This document shows positions 22,107-24,318 of a stretch of DNA of 24,318 nucleotides, one piece after another. Below the pieces are notes generated by a model. The model ran no database searches, was not told the origin of the DNA, and saw only the letters and a program-made list of their open reading frames with translations. The translations under genes were made by a program, and so were the position numbers. The DNA is from Mucidula mucida (Eukaryota > Basidiomycota > Agaricomycetes > Agaricales > Physalacriaceae), in contig JADNYV010000516.1 of NCBI GenBank assembly GCA_015501055.1, positions 1 through 24,318 on the forward strand. Direction: 5' to 3'. Position 1 is the stretch's first letter, and each line of letters starts with the position of its first letter.

Positions 22107-23390
22107 ATGGCTCCTAGTAATTGGGAACAGCTTCACATCAACCTACAGAAGAAGACTGCCCCGCCAGTCGTTCACGCTGATCTCAGTGGCAAAACCGTCA
22201 TCGTGACTGGCGCCAATATCGGTCTGGGGTTCGAAGCATGCAAGCATTTCGCCAGAATGAATGCAGCGCGCGTCATCCTAGCTTGTCGCAGCGTCGATAA
22301 GGGAAATACTGCATTAGCCGGTATGTTAATCCATTCTTGTTGGATGGATTTTTACGCGTCTTCTTCTTGACAGAGCTGAAAGCGGACACTGGCTATAGCG
22401 GCGGGGAGGTCTGGCAGGTCGATTTCGGCAGCTTTGCCAGTGTATCTGCATTTGCAGACCGAGCTGATCGCGAACTTGACCGACTGGACATACTCGTCGA
22501 AAACGCCGCAGCCACCAACTGGGGCCCTTTTGAATTCACAGAAGACGGCTGGGAAAAATGGTTTCGTGCTCTTCCGTATCTTTTTGGTCTCAAGATTGCT
22601 GACATTGTTCAATTTAGTTTGGAAGCGAACTGCCTTGGCCAGGAGTTGCTTGCGTTCCGCCTGCTTCCTCTGCTAAAGCGGACTGCTGAACAACATCCCG
22701 GTTCTCCGCGCCTTGTTATCGTCACCAGCGGAGTGTTCTTCACAACCGACATCCCCGAGGTCATCCTCAATGAGCCCAAGATCCTCGAAGGATTGAACAA
22801 GCCGGAGCTTTGTATGCCGAAACCGAAAGAGAACAACGCTCCAGATCCCGACGCATTCGGTAACATTGAGCGTTACTCCCATACCAAGCGTACGTTCTAC
22901 ACACCATTCTACATACCGCTTCAGATTTATCTGAATTTTTTTTAGTTCTAAACCTCTTCTTCACCCGTTCTCTTCAATCCCATGTTGGGTCTTCCATAAT
23001 CGTGAACTGCGTTAACCCTGGGTTCTGTGTTTCCAACTTGCGCAGCACGCTCCCCGATTTCCTGAAGGAGAGTAACGCAAAGTCAGAGGCAGAAGCGGCT
23101 TTTACGACTGAGGAGGGAAGTCGACAACTGGTTTATGCGGCCGTCGGGGGTGCGGACAACGAAGAGGAGCTCCGTGGCGCATACATCGATATGTCTGAAG
23201 TCAAACAGGTTAGCGAGTGGGTGCTGAGCAAGACGGGTAGGGAGGCGGAGGATCGACTTTGGGTGTGTTGCGCCTGTTTGTTTCTGGGGGTTGATTTTGT
23301 ACTGATTTTGTTTTACAGACCGAAACGGTGGACATCGTGAATGCTGCGGACCCGAAAGTGGCAGATATCTTCAAACGTTTTGTGAAGTAG
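22107..23390 (+). CDS. Short-chain dehydrogenase/reductase
   Basis: NAD(P)-dependent oxidoreductase of the SDR family, retinol-dehydrogenase/WWOX-like branch; the substrate is unknown. Five exons: 22107-22320, 22374-22560, 22618-22889, 22946-23262, 23319-23390; 353 residues, no break. The cofactor turn is Thr-Gly-Ala-Asn-Ile-Gly-Leu-Gly at 34-41. An Arg after the second strand (ACRS) suggests NADP(H), by family rule. The NNAG motif is replaced by Glu-Asn-Ala-Ala. Catalytic Ser171, Tyr220 and Lys224 (Y-S-H-T-K) are in place. There is no signal peptide or membrane anchor, so it is probably cytosolic. It lies downstream of the P450 and MYND genes on the same strand; the P450 and SDR could act in one oxidation route, but nothing here shows that. 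Confidence 0.93.
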
Positions 23391-23574
23391 TCAGCGCATC
23401 GCTCGGAAGTAGAATATGCGGCTACGATATGCTAATCATTATCATCGTTGAAAGTTTTGTGTACGTTTCATGGTTCAGAGCGCTGCAATATCTGGTACAA
23501 GGCATGTTAGTCATCCGACACGGTTGTCATTATGATTCATCACATTATGAGTGCATATAGAAGGTATCCCCATC

Positions 23575-24318
23575 TTAGAAATGAGGCGCATTAAGAATAA
23601 TGCCCATAAGACAACCCGCAGATATACCAGCAATAGGTACCGTTAGCACCCATCCAAACACAATCCATCCATAAGCTTTCCAGTTGAAGGCCTTGATGTC
23701 GCCGTTACAGATCGCCACACCCATAGTGGCACCAGTGATGCACATAGTCGTCGAGACCGGAATCGCATATTGCGAAGCCAGTAAGACGGTGATGGCAGAG
23801 CCCAACTCCATACTATAACACGCGAAGGCGAGTGCAGCGTCAGCCGGTACCGAGGATGCTCATGATGTTGTAGCCGTAGGTCGCCAGACCAATAACCAAA
23901 AATGCGGCACCGGCGACGAGAATCCAGACGGGAGTCTCGCTCTCCTTGCCCGCAGGTAAACCGGTACTCCAAACGGCGTAAATCGCGGAATATGGACCGA
24001 CAGCATTGCCCACTGCAGCACGCTATTAGTTGAGAGCCTCCACGAAAGGAGTGACGTACAGTCATTGCGCCATGGGCAAAAGACGCGGCACAGCGGTCAT
24101 GACTTGGATGAAGCTGTACAGATGCTCGGTCTTGTTGTCGTATTGAACCGCGCGACTGTGCATGTCCTCCAGTCCTTGGCCCTGTCTGGCATGGACATCA
24201 ACTGTTACAGGCGTTATGGAGGCAATCAAGGACCCAGCGACCACAACATACCCTTTGTACCATGGGAAAGAATAAACCACAACAAGGGATCGATTTATAA
24301 CGGGCGATGATGTACAGA
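23575..24318 (-). pseudogene. PiT-family phosphate permease, 3' part, frameshifted
   Basis: C-terminal half of a PHO89/PHO-4-type sodium:phosphate symporter (PiT family); its 5' part lies beyond the right edge. Recognisable blocks: YDNKTEHLYSFIQVMTA, then SFAHGA, NAVGPYSAIYAVW, TLHSPSR, the signature PVSTTMCITGATMGV, and the end CLMGIILNAPHF. Introns are likely at about 24218-24266 and 23999-24050. The frame breaks four times within about 270 bases, each time by one missing base: after VMTA (near 24087), within HGAND (near 24065), at the LGN position (near 23850) and before the MELG block (near 23819). Each loss is consistent with shortening of a 2-3 base run. All breaks lie in highly conserved family segments, so introns do not explain them. 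Either a true pseudogene or local sequence error. Confidence 0.8.

Noticed and set aside
23800..23850. An intron (GTACCG...TATAG) in the phosphate permease to explain the frame change
   Set aside because: It joins in the wrong phase and would remove the conserved TLHSPSR segment of the family.

Overview
The window is nuclear DNA of a filamentous fungus, most likely a mushroom-forming basidiomycete (Agaricomycetes). Genes are dense and cut by many 45-60 base introns. The protein families (a clade of basidiomycete sesquiterpene synthases, a basidiomycete-type P450, fungal QCR8, DJ-1/Hsp31-like protein, polyubiquitin) fit that assignment. Every gene model was spliced by hand from the sequence. 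Nine models read through from start to stop in one frame.

Layout, left to right: a possible broken F-box-like fragment (45-168, minus); a sesquiterpene synthase with two frameshifts (913-2240, plus); ribonucleotide reductase small subunit R2 (2725-4053, minus), head to head with large subunit R1 (5469-8436, plus) across 1.4 kb; a 14-exon MFS transporter (9138-11172, minus), divergent from a DJ-1/PfpI-family protein (11701-12663, plus); a four-repeat polyubiquitin gene (13120-14183, minus); QCR8 of respiratory complex III (15422-15944, minus); a 13-exon P450 (16878-19060, plus); a MYND zinc-finger protein (19405-21416, plus); a short-chain dehydrogenase (22107-23390, plus); and the 3' part of a PiT-family phosphate permease (23575 to the right edge, minus) with four single-base losses.

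The most interesting locus is the head-to-head R2/R1 pair. R2 looks fully functional: all metal ligands, the radical tyrosine and an acidic C-terminus ending in Phe are present, the last on a 22-base exon. R1 keeps the three active-site cysteines, the Asn/Glu pair and the Tyr-Tyr radical relay. It has lost the C-terminal Cys-x-x-Cys tail, carries changed allosteric loops, and has a scrambled first 22 residues. It is either a divergent accessory R1 or one that is decaying.

Terpene synthase, P450, SDR and MFS genes all lie within 23 kb, but housekeeping genes separate them, so a biosynthetic cluster is not shown. Frame breaks occur only in the terpene synthase and the phosphate permease (and perhaps in the R1 N-terminus and the F-box-like fragment), while about 10.9 kb of other coding sequence has none. 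That contrast favours real pseudogenes, but raw reads are needed to exclude local assembly error.
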